Assembly: GCA_038869515.1 (NCBI GenBank)
Contig: JAWCQZ010000004.1
Location: 62,001 to 126,000 of the forward strand
Source of the DNA: JAWCQZ01 sp038869515 [NCBI: Halobacteria archaeon]
Lineage (GTDB): Archaea > Halobacteriota > Syntropharchaeia > JACQPP01
Reading direction: 5' to 3'
DNA length: 64,000 nt
Below the pieces are notes generated by a model, which had not been told where the DNA came from, did no database searches, and saw only the letters and a list, made by a program, of their open reading frames with translations. The position numbers and the translations under genes are program-made. Positions 44,710 through 52,461 of the stretch are shown piece after piece. Position 1 is the first letter of the stretch, and each line of letters begins with the position of its first letter.

Positions 44710-45750
44710 ATGCCCGCCCGGCCCGCTCCGAAAGGCTCCCGCAAAGGCCCCCCCGCGAAACTCGCCCACACCGGCTCCGTCAAGTCCCTCTACGTCGAGA
44801 AACCCCCGACGGCCGACTCCTTCGGCACCGGCTACTTCGAGTTCTCCGACCACTACTCGGTCTTCGACTACGGCCGGATGCCCGACGACATCCCGAGCAA
44901 GGGGGAGGCGCTGAAGCGGATGAGCCTCCACTGGTTCAAGGCCCTCGAGGCCGCCGGGGTCCAGACCCACTTCCTCGGCGACGGCGGCGCCCGGAGGCTC
45001 CGCATCCGCGTCTCGCGCAAACTCCCCCTGTCGCGCATCCGCCCGGGCGCGAAGAACTACATGGTGCCCCTCGAAGTGATTTTCCGCAACAAGATTCCCC
45101 CCGCCTCGTCTCTCGCGAAGCGGCTCCGGGCGGGAGAGGCGAGGCCCGCCGACTACGGCCTCTCCCGGGCCCCGGGCGAGACAGAGACGGTGGTCCTCGC
45201 CGAGCCGGTGGTGGAGTTCTCGACCAAACTGGAGGAGATCGACCGCTACATCTCCCGGGAGGAGGCGCGGGAGATCGGACGGCTCACCTCGCGGCAGGTC
45301 GCGGAGGTGGAAGAGACGGCCCGCGCCGTGAACCGGCTCCTGACGAGGGAGATGGCCTCGCGCGGCCTCGACCACGTGGACGGCAAAATCGAGCTCCTCA
45401 TCGGCCCGGAGGGGGAGTTGAGGGTCGGCGACACCGTCGGGACGAGCGACGAGAACCGCATCCTCTACCAGGGGATGGACCTGAGCAAGCAGATGGCCCG
45501 CGACTACTACCGTCGGGAGGGGTGGCACGACAACCTGCAGGCGGCGCGGAAGATGGGGCTGAAGGACCCGCGGCCCCCGCGGATGGAGAGGGAGTTCCTC
45601 GCCATCCTCGACGGAGCCTACCGGGCGCTGGCGGTCGCCATCACCGGGGAGCGGTGGCCCGGGGCTCCGGGGCTCGACTCCGTGATGGAGGCCTACCGGG
45701 ACTACCTCGCGCAGAACAAGTGGATCAAGAAGGTGGCGAAAATCGCGTAG
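44710..45750 (+). CDS. purC: SAICAR synthetase (phosphoribosylaminoimidazole-succinocarboxamide synthase)
   Basis: 346 residues, the longer archaeal form. FEFSDHYSVFDYGRMPDDIPSKGEAL near 45-70 is the SAICAR synthetase signature, followed by YMVPLEVIFRNKIPPASSL (family VPLEVVxRN) and later DGKIELLIGPEGELRVGDTVGTSDENRI, which carries the catalytic Asp/Lys/Glu set. It condenses CAIR with aspartate using ATP in purine synthesis. The N-terminus has a basic, Pro-rich lead of about 20 residues. No other pur genes are adjacent. Confidence 0.93.
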   Translation: MPARPAPKGSRKGPPAKLAHTGSVKSLYVEKPPTADSFGTGYFEFSDHYSVFDYGRMPDDIPSKGEALKRMSLHWFKALEAAGVQTHFLGDGGARRLRIRVSRKLPLSRIRPGAKNYMVPLEVIFRNKIPPASSLAKRLRAGEARPADYGLSRAPGETETVVLAEPVVEFSTKLEEIDRYISREEAREIGRLTSRQVAEVEETARAVNRLLTREMASRGLDHVDGKIELLIGPEGELRVGDTVGTSDENRILYQGMDLSKQMARDYYRREGWHDNLQAARKMGLKDPRPPRMEREFLAILDGAYRALAVAITGERWPGAPGLDSVMEAYRDYLAQNKWIKKVAKIA

Positions 45751-45758
45751 CTCCTCTT

Positions 45759-45914
45759 TCAGGGCGAAGGCTGCGGCGCGTCGGCGTTCATCGCGGGCAG
45801 ACCCTGCTGCTTCCGCCTCCAGGCGCCGAGGTCGAAGTAGGTCGCGGAGCCCAGTTTGGCCTTCTCCCGGAGCGGGGCGAGCTTTCCGCCCGGCGCGTGG
45901 AGGGGAGCCGTCAC
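45759..45914 (-). CDS. Possible small protein
   Basis: 51 residues from GTG 45914, with GGAGGGG about 7 nt upstream and an in-frame stop shortly before. The text (LAPLREKAKLGSATYFDLGAWRRKQQGLP) is unlike the random frames around it and could be a short folded peptide. Its stop faces the purC stop, 8 bp away. No family known; it may be a relic of a longer gene. Confidence 0.35.
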   Translation of the reverse strand: MTAPLHAPGGKLAPLREKAKLGSATYFDLGAWRRKQQGLPAMNADAPQPSP

Positions 45915-46555
45915 CGGCCCCCCTCCACGCTTGCCGGGATTCCATCATGGCCCGCCTTTCTGACCCGCCAAACCCCATTGCCTCGGCAGGTCTGCCCGGC
46001 TCCGAAGGGTGGTCGCTGGCCGTGGTCCGGCTCGCTGGGGATGCGGACGGCGCCGGGAGCGGCCCTCTCGGGCCGGCCTCTGGTTCGGCTCCCGACCCTC
46101 GCGTTCCGATATGGAACGGGGGCGGGTCGGGAGCCTCGGCGCCTCGCGCACGCGGGCACGCCTCGGGTGGAGGCGCCGCACCGGACTTGCTTCGCGCTGG
46201 TGGTGGGCCGTCTCATGGTGACCGGGAACCGGACCGGGGGCACGGGCGCACCGGCGACCGACGAGGCCGCCACCTGCACTTCCCCGGACCAGCCTTCCGC
46301 AGACCCCATGACTCTGCTTGAATATTCGAGGAAGAGGGGATATTCCACGGTAGACCGTTACGCCGTTTCCAAAACCTGCAAAACTTGGGTAAAAACGGCT
46401 TTTTCTTAAGAACGGCCGTTTATAACGCCCTGTTTTATGGTTACACTGTCACTCTACCCGCTCACAGTCAGACTCTTCGCCGTGGGAGTCGTCATCCCGC
46501 GCCCTCCTGGTCGGCCCTCCCGGCCTCCTTATCCCGGCCGGGAGAAGCGTGGGGG
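45915..46555. other. Intergenic region upstream of nmd3
   Basis: No credible gene. 45940-46300 is GC-rich with inconsistent frames. 46310-46450 turns AT-rich and includes a possible box GTTTATAACG near 46419-46428, which would give nmd3 a leader of roughly 100 nt. A 33-codon frame at 46308-46409 has ordinary composition but no other support. Confidence 0.5.
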
Positions 46556-47554
46556 ATGGCCGCCTCCCGCCTCTTCTGCGCCCGCTGCGGCGCCTCCAAG
46601 AGCGCCGCCGAGTTGTACAAGGGCCTCTGCGCGGCGTGCGTGCCTGAACGCTTCCCCCCGATGAGCCACCCGCCGCTCCTCCGGGGCCGGAGGTGCCCGA
46701 GGTGCGACTCCATCTCGGGCGGGAGCCGCTCCTCCGGGCGAGGGGTCGAGGAGGCTCTCCGGGGGGGGTTCAAGTTCGCCCCCGACCTCCGCAAAGCCGA
46801 ACTCAAACTCTCCGCAAACTCCGGCGCCGACCCCTGGGGCGGAGTCCTGCGTTACACCCTCGCCGGACTCCTCGGCTCGGTCCCGGTGCGGCGGGAGGGC
46901 GAGGTCCCCTACCGGCTCAAGCCGGAGGTGTGCGAGAACTGCTCCCGGCGCTCGGGGAGCTACTACGAGGGGGTGGTCCAGGTCCGGGCCACCGGCCGCC
47001 CCTTGACTGCCGAGGAGAGGCGGCGCGCTCTCGAAGCGGCCGAACAGTTCGCCGTCGCCAAGGTCGAGGAGGAGGCGGGGGGGCTCGACCTCTACCTCGA
47101 CGCCGAGCGGGAGACCGGGCGGCTGGCGCGCCGGCTGGCGGAGCTCCTGGGGGGGACCACCTCGGCGAGCCCCAAGGTGGCGGGGCGGAGGGACGGCCGC
47201 GAAATCTACCGGGTCTCCCGGGTGGTCCGCATCCGGCCCTTCGACGTCGGAGAGGTCGTGAGGCTCCCGGGGGACGACGGGTCGCTGCTCCGCGTCGAGG
47301 GGTGGAAGGGGAAGGGCTTCGTCGGCCTCGACCTGGCCACCGGCCGCCGCCGGACCGTGGAGGCGGCGGGGGCCGTCCGGGCGGGCGGAGAGGTCCGGAG
47401 AGCCACCGTCGTCTCCTCCACTCCGGCCGAGGTGCAGATTCTCGACCCGGTCTCGATGGCGACGGTCACCCTGCCCCGGCCCCCGTTCCTCGGGAAAATC
47501 GGCGGGGAGGTCCGCGTCGTCAGGACAGACCGCGGCCTCGTCCTCGTCCCCTGA
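46556..47554 (+). CDS. nmd3: NMD3-like ribosome-associated protein
   Basis: 332 residues from ATG 46556, with GGGGG directly before; the frame upstream is non-coding in look. The zinc-binding N-terminus has FCARCG, LCAACV, CPRCD and later VCENCSRRSGSYYEGVVQVR, the NMD3 pattern. The middle (AVAKVEEEAGGLDLYLDAERETGRLARRLAELLGGTTSASPKVAGRRDGREIYR) and the final beta-barrel-like part also fit. In eukaryotes NMD3 escorts the large ribosomal subunit out of the nucleus; archaeal versions probably act in large-subunit maturation. It is 4 nt upstream of the tRNA-modification gene taw2. Confidence 0.88.
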   Translation: MAASRLFCARCGASKSAAELYKGLCAACVPERFPPMSHPPLLRGRRCPRCDSISGGSRSSGRGVEEALRGGFKFAPDLRKAELKLSANSGADPWGGVLRYTLAGLLGSVPVRREGEVPYRLKPEVCENCSRRSGSYYEGVVQVRATGRPLTAEERRRALEAAEQFAVAKVEEEAGGLDLYLDAERETGRLARRLAELLGGTTSASPKVAGRRDGREIYRVSRVVRIRPFDVGEVVRLPGDDGSLLRVEGWKGKGFVGLDLATGRRRTVEAAGAVRAGGEVRRATVVSSTPAEVQILDPVSMATVTLPRPPFLGKIGGEVRVVRTDRGLVLVP

Positions 47555-47558
47555 CCCC

Positions 47559-48299
47559 ATGGCCGTGCCGGAGGGCCCCTACCAGATTCTCGGCGACGCT
47601 CTCCTCCTCAAGGACCCCCGGGACCGGGTGCGGGCGCGGGAGTTCCTGCGGGAGTTCCCCCGCTGCCGGCGGGTCCTCTTCTACCGGGGCATCTCCCGGG
47701 GCCCCCTCCGGACCCCGCAGGCGGAGGTCCTGGCGGGCGACGGGGGGGAGACGGTAGTGCGGGAGAACGGCTGCCTCTACTCCCTCGACCTCACCCGGGT
47801 GATGTTCAGCCCGGGCAACCTGTCGGAGCGGGCGCGGATGGCGGAGGCGGTCGGGCCCGGAGAGGTGGTGGTGGACATGTTCGCGGGCATCGGCTACTTC
47901 GCCCTCCCCATGGCCCGGTCGGGGAAGCCCCGGAAAATCCACGCTCTGGAGGTGAACCCCGACTCCTACCGCTTCCTGGTCCGCAACCTGCCCCTCAACC
48001 GGGTCGGAAACGTCGACGCTCGACTGGGCGACTGCCGCGCCACATGCCCCGCCGGGGTCGCCGACCGGGTCGTGATGGGGCACCTCGACTCCGCATTCGC
48101 GCTGGAAACTGCGCTGCGGGCCCTCAGGGGAGGCGGATGGCTCCACTACCACGAAGGCGTCCCCGAGAGAGTGCTCCGGCGGCCCCTGGAGAGGCTCCGC
48201 CGCATCGCTCCCCGGGCGCGGACCTCTCTCCGGAGGCTCAAGAAGTATGCGCCGGGGGTGTGGCACGTCGTCGTGGACGCCGAAGTTCCGGGCCGCTGA
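47559..48299 (+). CDS. taw2: tRNA wyosine aminocarboxypropyltransferase, Trm5/Tyw2 family
   Basis: 246 residues. MFSPGNLSERARMAE, VVDMFAGIGYFALPMAR (SAM motif I) and IHALEVNPDSYRFLVRNL belong to the Trm5/Tyw2 group. VVMGHLDSAFALETALRALRGGGWLHYHE, with a His-x-His end in place of the Trm5 NLP(x) motif, points to Taw2, which moves the aminocarboxypropyl group of SAM to the tRNA-Phe G37 derivative. A Trm5-type methylase is the alternative. The protein lacks the long N-terminal D1/D2 domains of Trm5. Coupled with nmd3. Confidence 0.83.
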   Translation: MAVPEGPYQILGDALLLKDPRDRVRAREFLREFPRCRRVLFYRGISRGPLRTPQAEVLAGDGGETVVRENGCLYSLDLTRVMFSPGNLSERARMAEAVGPGEVVVDMFAGIGYFALPMARSGKPRKIHALEVNPDSYRFLVRNLPLNRVGNVDARLGDCRATCPAGVADRVVMGHLDSAFALETALRALRGGGWLHYHEGVPERVLRRPLERLRRIAPRARTSLRRLKKYAPGVWHVVVDAEVPGR

Positions 48300-48617
48300 C
48301 GTGGCGCGAAGTCAAAAAGGTCTCGGGCCCGGTCGAGCCACGGTCGTTCACCGAATTTTTCGCAGAAAATCTCTCAACTCGGAACCTTTATAACTCCGGC
48401 CCCGGCTCAAGAGGGTGTGCCGCGCGCCTCTTTTCCGAAAAAATCTCGACCGTTCCGTGAAGCGCGGCGTTTCGGCGCGCGCCCCCCCCTGAGCACCGCG
48501 GCAAGAATCGTTTCCCGACCCCGAACTCCGCCGGCCCGGGCCCCGTCCATCGAGCCCGCGGCCACCGAGCGCCGCTCCGCCGGCGGCTCACGGCCGCGAA
48601 TTCCGTTCGCGGTCGCC
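48300..48617. other. Stretch between taw2 and gar1
   Basis: No assignable gene. A TATA-like CTTTATAAC at about 48385-48393 could drive gar1-tfb with a leader. The gar1 frame is open back to 48417 but that part is Arg/Pro/Ser-rich. Confidence 0.5.
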
Positions 48618-48929
48618 TTGCACCGGGTCCAGGGGCGCCTTGTCGTCCGCATGGAGCCGGGCGCCCGGGCGCGGCCCGGTGTGGGGCTCGCCGACGCATC
48701 GGGGCGCGAAATCGGGCGCATCTCGGACCTCTTCGGCCCGGTCCGGAGGCCCTACGGAATCCTCCACCCGCGGTCGGAGGTCAAGCCCGGCCCCCTCTTC
48801 GAAGGTCGCCTTGCCGGAACGGCGAGACGATTTGCGATGCAATCGCAAGGACGGGTCCCGCATCTCGGTTTATCAGGGAGAGAGAATGCAGAAACTGCAA
48901 CCCGGACCCGCCGAAGGACCCGCGCCTGA
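48618..48929 (+). CDS. gar1: Gar1-like H/ACA RNP protein
   Basis: The core VQGRLVVRM...[31 protein letters not shown] matches the Gar1 beta-barrel, notably IGxxxDxFGPVxxPY. Gar1 binds Cbf5 in the pseudouridylation RNP. The start is uncertain: TTG 48618 is in frame, and the only ATG at the head of the frame is 48417, preceded by low-complexity text. The frame runs 44 nt into tfb, so the C-terminal tail overlaps that gene. A Gar1 gene directly upstream of tfb is a recurring archaeal arrangement and supports the call. Confidence 0.65.
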   Translation: MHRVQGRLVVRMEPGARARPGVGLADASGREIGRISDLFGPVRRPYGILHPRSEVKPGPLFEGRLAGTARRFAMQSQGRVPHLGLSGRENAETATRTRRRTRA

Positions 48930-49866
48930 GGGGCCCCCGAAGGGCAAGCGCCCGGAGGGGGTCCCGAAGGTGTGCTCGGAGTGCGGCTCCCGCGACCTCG
49001 TCCACGACTACGAGCGGGCGGAACTGGTCTGCAACCAGTGCGGCCTCGTGGCGGACGAGGCGTTCATCGACCAGGGGCCCGAGTGGCGCGCCTTCGACCA
49101 CGACCAGCGGATGAAGCGCTCCCGCGTCGGGGCGCCCTCGACACTCACGATCCACGACAAGGGGCTCTCGACGGTGATCGACTGGCGAAACCGGGACGCC
49201 TACGGCAAACTCATCTCGTCGCGGAACCGGGCCCAACTCTACCGCCTCCGGCGCTGGCAGCGGAGGGTGCGGGTCAGCAGCGCCACCGAGCGCAACCTCA
49301 CCTTCGCGCTCAGCGAGCTCGACCGCATGGCCTCCGCGATGTCCATGAGCCGGAACATCCGGGAGACCGCCGCCATGGTCTATCGGAAGGCGGTCGAGTC
49401 CAACCTCGTCCGCGGACGCTCCATCGAGGGGGTCGCGGCCGCCGCCCTCTACGCCGCGTGCCGCCAGTGCGACGTCCCCCGGACCCTCGACGAGATCGCA
49501 GCGGTGGCGAAGGTGAGCCGGAAGGAGATCGGCCGGACCTACCGATTCCTCGCCCGGGAACTCGCGCTGAAACTGGTCCCCACGAGCCCCCTCGACTACG
49601 TCCCGCGCTTCTGCTCCGCCCTCAAACTGAAGGGCGAGGTCCAGGCGAAGGCGATGGACGTCGTCCGCGAGGCGACCGAGCGCGAGTTGACGAGCGGCCG
49701 GGGCCCCACGGGGGTCGCGGCGGCGGCCATCTACATCGCCTCCATCCTCTACGGCGAGCACAGGACCCAGAGGGAGGTCGCGGAGGCCGCCGGGGTCACG
49801 GAGGTCACGATTCGGAACCGCTACAAGGAGCTGGCCGAGGAACTCGGGATTGAACTGATGCTGTAG
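48886..49866 (+). CDS. tfb: Transcription initiation factor IIB
   Basis: 326 residues from ATG 48886 (GGGAG about 6 nt upstream). The zinc ribbon uses Cys30, Cys33, Cys49 and Cys52 (CSECGSRDL...CNQCG). The B-reader/linker follows ([10 protein letters not shown]), then two cyclin-like repeats, each with a GVAAAAxYxAxxx helix ([13 protein letters not shown] and [13 protein letters not shown]) and the final HTH ([17 protein letters not shown]) that reads the BRE element. It recruits RNA polymerase to TBP-bound promoters. All key parts are intact. Confidence 0.97.
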   Translation: MQKLQPGPAEGPAPEGPPKGKRPEGVPKVCSECGSRDLVHDYERAELVCNQCGLVADEAFIDQGPEWRAFDHDQRMKRSRVGAPSTLTIHDKGLSTVIDWRNRDAYGKLISSRNRAQLYRLRRWQRRVRVSSATERNLTFALSELDRMASAMSMSRNIRETAAMVYRKAVESNLVRGRSIEGVAAAALYAACRQCDVPRTLDEIAAVAKVSRKEIGRTYRFLARELALKLVPTSPLDYVPRFCSALKLKGEVQAKAMDVVREATERELTSGRGPTGVAAAAIYIASILYGEHRTQREVAEAAGVTEVTIRNRYKELAEELGIELML

Positions 49867-50231
49867 CGCCTCTACATATTGCCATTTGAGAACCCGACGC
49901 ACGCGCACGCTCGGCGGCCTCGCCCTCGCGCGTCGCTTCGCTCCGCGGTCGGGCCAGTGCCGCTCCTCGCGCCTCGCCTTCGGCTCGGCGCTCGTCGCAT
50001 CTTGGCACTTTCGGCCGCCCCGCTTGTGCGCGTGCTCGCGCAAGCACGGATAGGGATCCAAAAGCGCCAGTTGCAAGAGCAAGGGCCGCTGCGCGAAGAT
50101 GCGCGTAGGCGGCAGTTGTGTGATGAGCGCGAGCCCCGCGAGCGCTCATCACAGCCGCCGACGAGCCCGAGCGAAGCGAGGGCGAGTAGCGCATCGAGCG
50201 CGCGGCCCGTCGAGAAACCCCGAACAACCCT
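49867..50231. other. Repeat-filled intergenic region between tfb and the chimeric hicA
   Basis: No gene. It contains repeat R1 (49954-50022), whose relative R2 lies at 52289-52357, and at 50195-50214 a 20-nt string identical to the reverse complement of 52235-52254. Short gcgaagcgag-type repeats occur near 50165. The next gene to the right is on the opposite strand, so this is the 3' flank of both neighbours. Confidence 0.6.
49954..50022. repeat. Intergenic repeat R1
   Basis: Shares about 65 nt with R2 at 52289-52357. The ends pair: AGTGCC (49956-49961) with GGCACT (50004-50009). In R2 the same stem is AGCGCC with GGCGCT, so both sides changed together. Confidence 0.6.
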
Positions 50232-50729
50232 TTACGCAGTTTCTGAGGCGACCAATCCCAATCGCCCCCTCAACTCCGCCACCATCCAATAGGGCGAATA
50301 GCGGACGACGCCGGGCCACCGCGGGATGGAGCGCCCCAGCGTCCCGTCCACGAAGTCGAACGCGGTCTGCGGGACCTGCCCCCACGGGAGGCCGTACATC
50401 TCCCGGACCTCGTCGGGCAGGAGGCCCGTCGTCACCAGCTTGTTGAACTCCGCGAGCGGGCGCGGCATCAGGGGCGGGTTGAGGATGGTCCGGGACAACT
50501 CGCGCGCCACCTCGCCGACCCCCAATCCGCTTTTGAGCATCCGCCGGTAGTAGGTCTCGAAGGCGCGGGCGTTGGGGGGCAACGCCCTCTTCGTGGCCCC
50601 GAGGAGCTCCGCGAGGGTGCGCCAGTCGCGATGATGGATGTGGCTCCCCGTCTGCCTCACAACCCGGAACCCGGCATGGTGGAGGGCATTGACGACGCCC
50701 CTACCCGACAGGACCGGGAGTTTCGGCAT
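50232..50729 (-). CDS. Chimeric HicA toxin N-terminus fused to DUF2236 C-terminus
   Basis: 165 residues. Residues 1 to about 35 (PKLPVLSGRGVVNALHHAGF, RQTGSHIHH) are a typical HicA start with the catalytic His in the GSH motif. Then the match to HicA ends, and residues about 40-165 (LPPNARAFETYYRRMLKSGL, VARELSRTILNPPLMPRPL, TGLLPDEVREMYGLPWG) look like the C-terminal part of DUF2236/MpaB-type oxygenases, without the rest of that domain. The RNase second half of HicA is missing, so toxin activity is doubtful. The start overlaps hicB by 29 nt. Probably a recombination product. Confidence 0.7.
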   Translation of the reverse strand: MPKLPVLSGRGVVNALHHAGFRVVRQTGSHIHHRDWRTLAELLGATKRALPPNARAFETYYRRMLKSGLGVGEVARELSRTILNPPLMPRPLAEFNKLVTTGLLPDEVREMYGLPWGQVPQTAFDFVDGTLGRSIPRWPGVVRYSPYWMVAELRGRLGLVASETA

Positions 50730-50928
50730 GACCGACGTCGAGCTCCAGCACTGAGACTCCCCGGGCCTTCCGGGCCATCTCCGTCAGAATCTGGTAGTGC
50801 TCCTCCAGCCCCTTCTTGAGCCGCGACACGGCCTCCTGGCGGGTTTTCCCCTGGTCTGCGACGTGGGTGAGCAGGTCGGTTGCTACGTAGAATTTTCCCT
50901 CCTTCGACACGCGAATTGCAGTTTTCAT
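50701..50928 (-). CDS. hicB: HicB-like antitoxin
   Basis: 75 residues from ATG 50928, overlapping the vapC stop by ATGA. The fold IRVSKEGKFYVATDL...ADQGKTRQEAVSRLKKGLEEHYQIL is the HicB partial RNase H-like domain (strand, then a QGxTxxEAxxxLKxxLE helix). No DNA-binding tail follows, so this is the short form. It would neutralise HicA, the next gene, which here is chimeric. Confidence 0.75.
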   Translation of the reverse strand: MKTAIRVSKEGKFYVATDLLTHVADQGKTRQEAVSRLKKGLEEHYQILTEMARKARGVSVLELDVGHAETPGPVG

Positions 50929-51296
50929 ACCACCTCCACCCCCTCCATTCCCCGGAAGCCGGAGTCGGCGGTCAGAAGCGCCTCCCCGGCGTCCCGGGCG
51001 CCGGCGAGGATGAGGCCGTCCATGAGGCCGAAGGATTTCTCCTGCCTCTTCCGGGCGTGGGTGATGCGCGCCCCCTCCCGGAACACGGTTTCGCCGGGAA
51101 TCACGACGTCCACGACCCGCCGGGCCTCTTGCAGGGCCAGGGCCGGGTCGTGCCCCTCCCGCAGGCACCAGAGCACCAACTCGGCCGCGGTGAAGGCCGA
51201 AACGGAGCACGGTTCGCGCGCGAGGACCTCCTTCACCCGCGCGCCCCTGGGGGAGCCAATCAGGTACTCGATGAGAAGGTTCGTGTCCAGGAACAC
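50925..51296 (-). CDS. vapC: VapC-type PIN-domain ribonuclease toxin
   Basis: 123 residues from GTG 51296. The PIN fold starts FLDTNLLIEYLIG with the first catalytic Asp; AFTAAELVLWCL holds the conserved Glu; FGLMDGLILAGARDAGEALLTADSGF gives the last acidic residues. VapC toxins cleave tRNA or rRNA. It lies 6 nt after vapB and overlaps hicB, so four toxin-antitoxin genes share one transcript. Confidence 0.9.
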   Translation of the reverse strand: MFLDTNLLIEYLIGSPRGARVKEVLAREPCSVSAFTAAELVLWCLREGHDPALALQEARRVVDVVIPGETVFREGARITHARKRQEKSFGLMDGLILAGARDAGEALLTADSGFRGMEGVEVV

Positions 51297-51302
51297 CGGA
51301 CC

Positions 51303-51551
51303 TCAGGACCCCCGGAGAGGCCGCCCTTTTCCGGCGGGCAGCCGCCTCTCCAGCCGGTCCAGTCGGGCGAAGCCCCGGGAACCCCGGAAGATGCCGAAGA
51401 CCTCCTCCACGGCCCTGGCTCGCTCCTTGGATACGATGCGGAGTTGGACCGGTTCCCCCGGGCGCAGATTTTCTTGCCGGACGATCTCCCTGGGAATCAG
51501 GACGCCCAGGGAGTTTCCGATGCGCAGGGTTTTGGTGCGGAAGTGGCTCAC
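51303..51551 (-). CDS. vapB: VapB-type antitoxin with AbrB/MazE swapped-hairpin domain
   Basis: 82 residues from GTG 51551, a start set by the TATA box 27 nt upstream. The first half (KTLRIGNSLGVLIPREIVRQENLRPGEPVQLRIV) is an AbrB-like DNA-binding fold. The second half is basic and would wrap the PIN toxin. It likely represses its own operon at the palindrome 51560-51573. First gene of vapB-vapC-hicB-hicA. Confidence 0.88.
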   Translation of the reverse strand: MSHFRTKTLRIGNSLGVLIPREIVRQENLRPGEPVQLRIVSKERARAVEEVFGIFRGSRGFARLDRLERRLPAGKGRPLRGS

Positions 51552-51559
51552 GATTCTCG

Positions 51560-51582
51560 GTTTAACGTTAAACTATTTAAGG
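51560..51582 (-). promoter_or_regulatory. Palindromic operator and TATA box of the toxin-antitoxin operon
   Basis: GTTTAACGTTAAAC (51560-51573) is a perfect 14-nt palindrome between the TATA-like CCTTAAATAGT (51572-51582) and the vapB start. VapB-type antitoxins bind such sites as dimers, so autoregulation is likely. Confidence 0.7.
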
Positions 51583-51616
51583 ATTCCGACTCGAGAAACC
51601 CTCTTCCTGCGAAATT

Positions 51617-51862
51617 TTACGTCTTCCGCCTCACCCAGAACGTGAAGAGCGGCCCGACCGGGTCCTCCGCCGTTTTCAGAAGTTCCTGCCCGTCCCGTGC
51701 AGTCCACGCGGGGATGTCCGCCTTAGCCGCGGGGTCGGTGGAGATGACCTCCAGGATTTGACCCACGGGGACGTCCCGGATGGCTTTCTTGGCCTTCACG
51801 ACGGGAATCGGACAGAGAAAACCCTTCGTGTCCAGTGTTTTGTACGCCCGGATTTCGGACAT
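51617..51862 (-). CDS. TusA/SirA-like sulfur-carrier protein 1
   Basis: 81 residues. YKTLDTKGFLCPIPVVKAKKAIRDVPVGQILEVISTDP is the TusA fold with the CPxP motif that carries persulfide sulfur. The C-terminal strands (DPVGPLFTFWVRRK) complete the small alpha/beta sandwich. TusA-like proteins serve sulfur transfer to tRNA thiolation, cofactors or dissimilatory enzymes. A second copy lies about 0.8 kb upstream on the same strand, with acylphosphatase between. Confidence 0.9.
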   Translation of the reverse strand: MSEIRAYKTLDTKGFLCPIPVVKAKKAIRDVPVGQILEVISTDPAAKADIPAWTARDGQELLKTAEDPVGPLFTFWVRRKT

Positions 51863-51871
51863 GGCGACTAG

Positions 51872-51900
51872 CCAAAAATCGGCAACCGGCCGATTTTTGG
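51872..51900. repeat. Perfect 12-bp inverted repeat upstream of tusA-like gene 1
   Basis: CCAAAAATCGGC and GCCGATTTTTGG with a 5-nt spacer, 10 nt before the TusA-like start and 22 nt after the acylphosphatase stop. Could be an operator or a transcript-end hairpin. Confidence 0.65.
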
Positions 51901-51922
51901 GACATCGTTTTTCAACATACGC

Positions 51923-52210
51923 TCAACGAACGATCTCAAACTCCTTGAACTTTCCCTCCGGGGCCTCCCAGGCCACCTCGACCCCCTCCACCTGCGCGAA
52001 GGGCGGCCCCTTCCGGCACCCCTCCACCCACTGCTTCACGGCGGCCTCGGGCCCCTCGGCCACCGCCTCGACCCGCCCGTCCTCGAGGTTGCGGACCCAG
52101 CCCGCGACACCGGCCCGCCCCGCGACCCGCAGGATGAAGTGGCGGAAGCCGACCCCCTGGACGTCGCCCCGGATGTAGAGGTGGGCGCGGGTTTGAGCGG
52201 GGCCGGTCAT
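51923..52210 (-). CDS. acyP: Acylphosphatase
   Basis: 95 residues from ATG 52210. AHLYIRGDVQGVGFRHFILRVAGRAGVAGWVRNLEDGRVEAVAEG contains the GxVQGVGFR phosphate cradle with catalytic Arg and the later GWVRNLxDG Asn, both diagnostic. It hydrolyses acyl phosphates such as carbamoyl or 1,3-bisphosphoglycerate. Length is normal. It lies between the two TusA-like genes. Confidence 0.96.
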   Translation of the reverse strand: MTGPAQTRAHLYIRGDVQGVGFRHFILRVAGRAGVAGWVRNLEDGRVEAVAEGPEAAVKQWVEGCRKGPPFAQVEGVEVAWEAPEGKFKEFEIVR

Positions 52211-52461
52211 GATGCCACGCCCCGTTTGGGGTCGCTCGACGGGCCGCGCGCTCGGGGGCCGCGTCCTCGTTCGCTGCGCTCGCTCGGACCAGCGCCGCTC
52301 CTCGTGCCTCCCACGGGTCGGCGCTCGTCGCAAAAGTGGCGCTGGCGGCCCCCCTCGCGCGGCGGCCCTTGCGATTGCAACACTGCACCTCGCGAAAAAC
52401 CGCCCTCAGTTGCTCTCAGGTTCGTCATACTGTCCAAGAGGTCTCCGACCTGAATCCTCCT
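52211..52461. other. Intergenic region between the second tusA-like gene and acyP
   Basis: No gene. Includes the 20-nt match to 50195-50214 (inverted) at 52235-52254, a weaker match of about 28 nt to 18704-18732, and repeat R2. Confidence 0.55.
52289..52357. repeat. Intergenic repeat R2
   Basis: Relative of R1. CCAGCGCC (52289-52296) pairs with GGCGCTGG (52338-52345). The loop shares GCTCCTCG and GGCGCTCGTCGCA with R1. Confidence 0.6.

Noticed and set aside
46308-46409. 33-codon frame in the AT-rich patch before nmd3
   Set aside because: Too short, with no start signal or homology cue.
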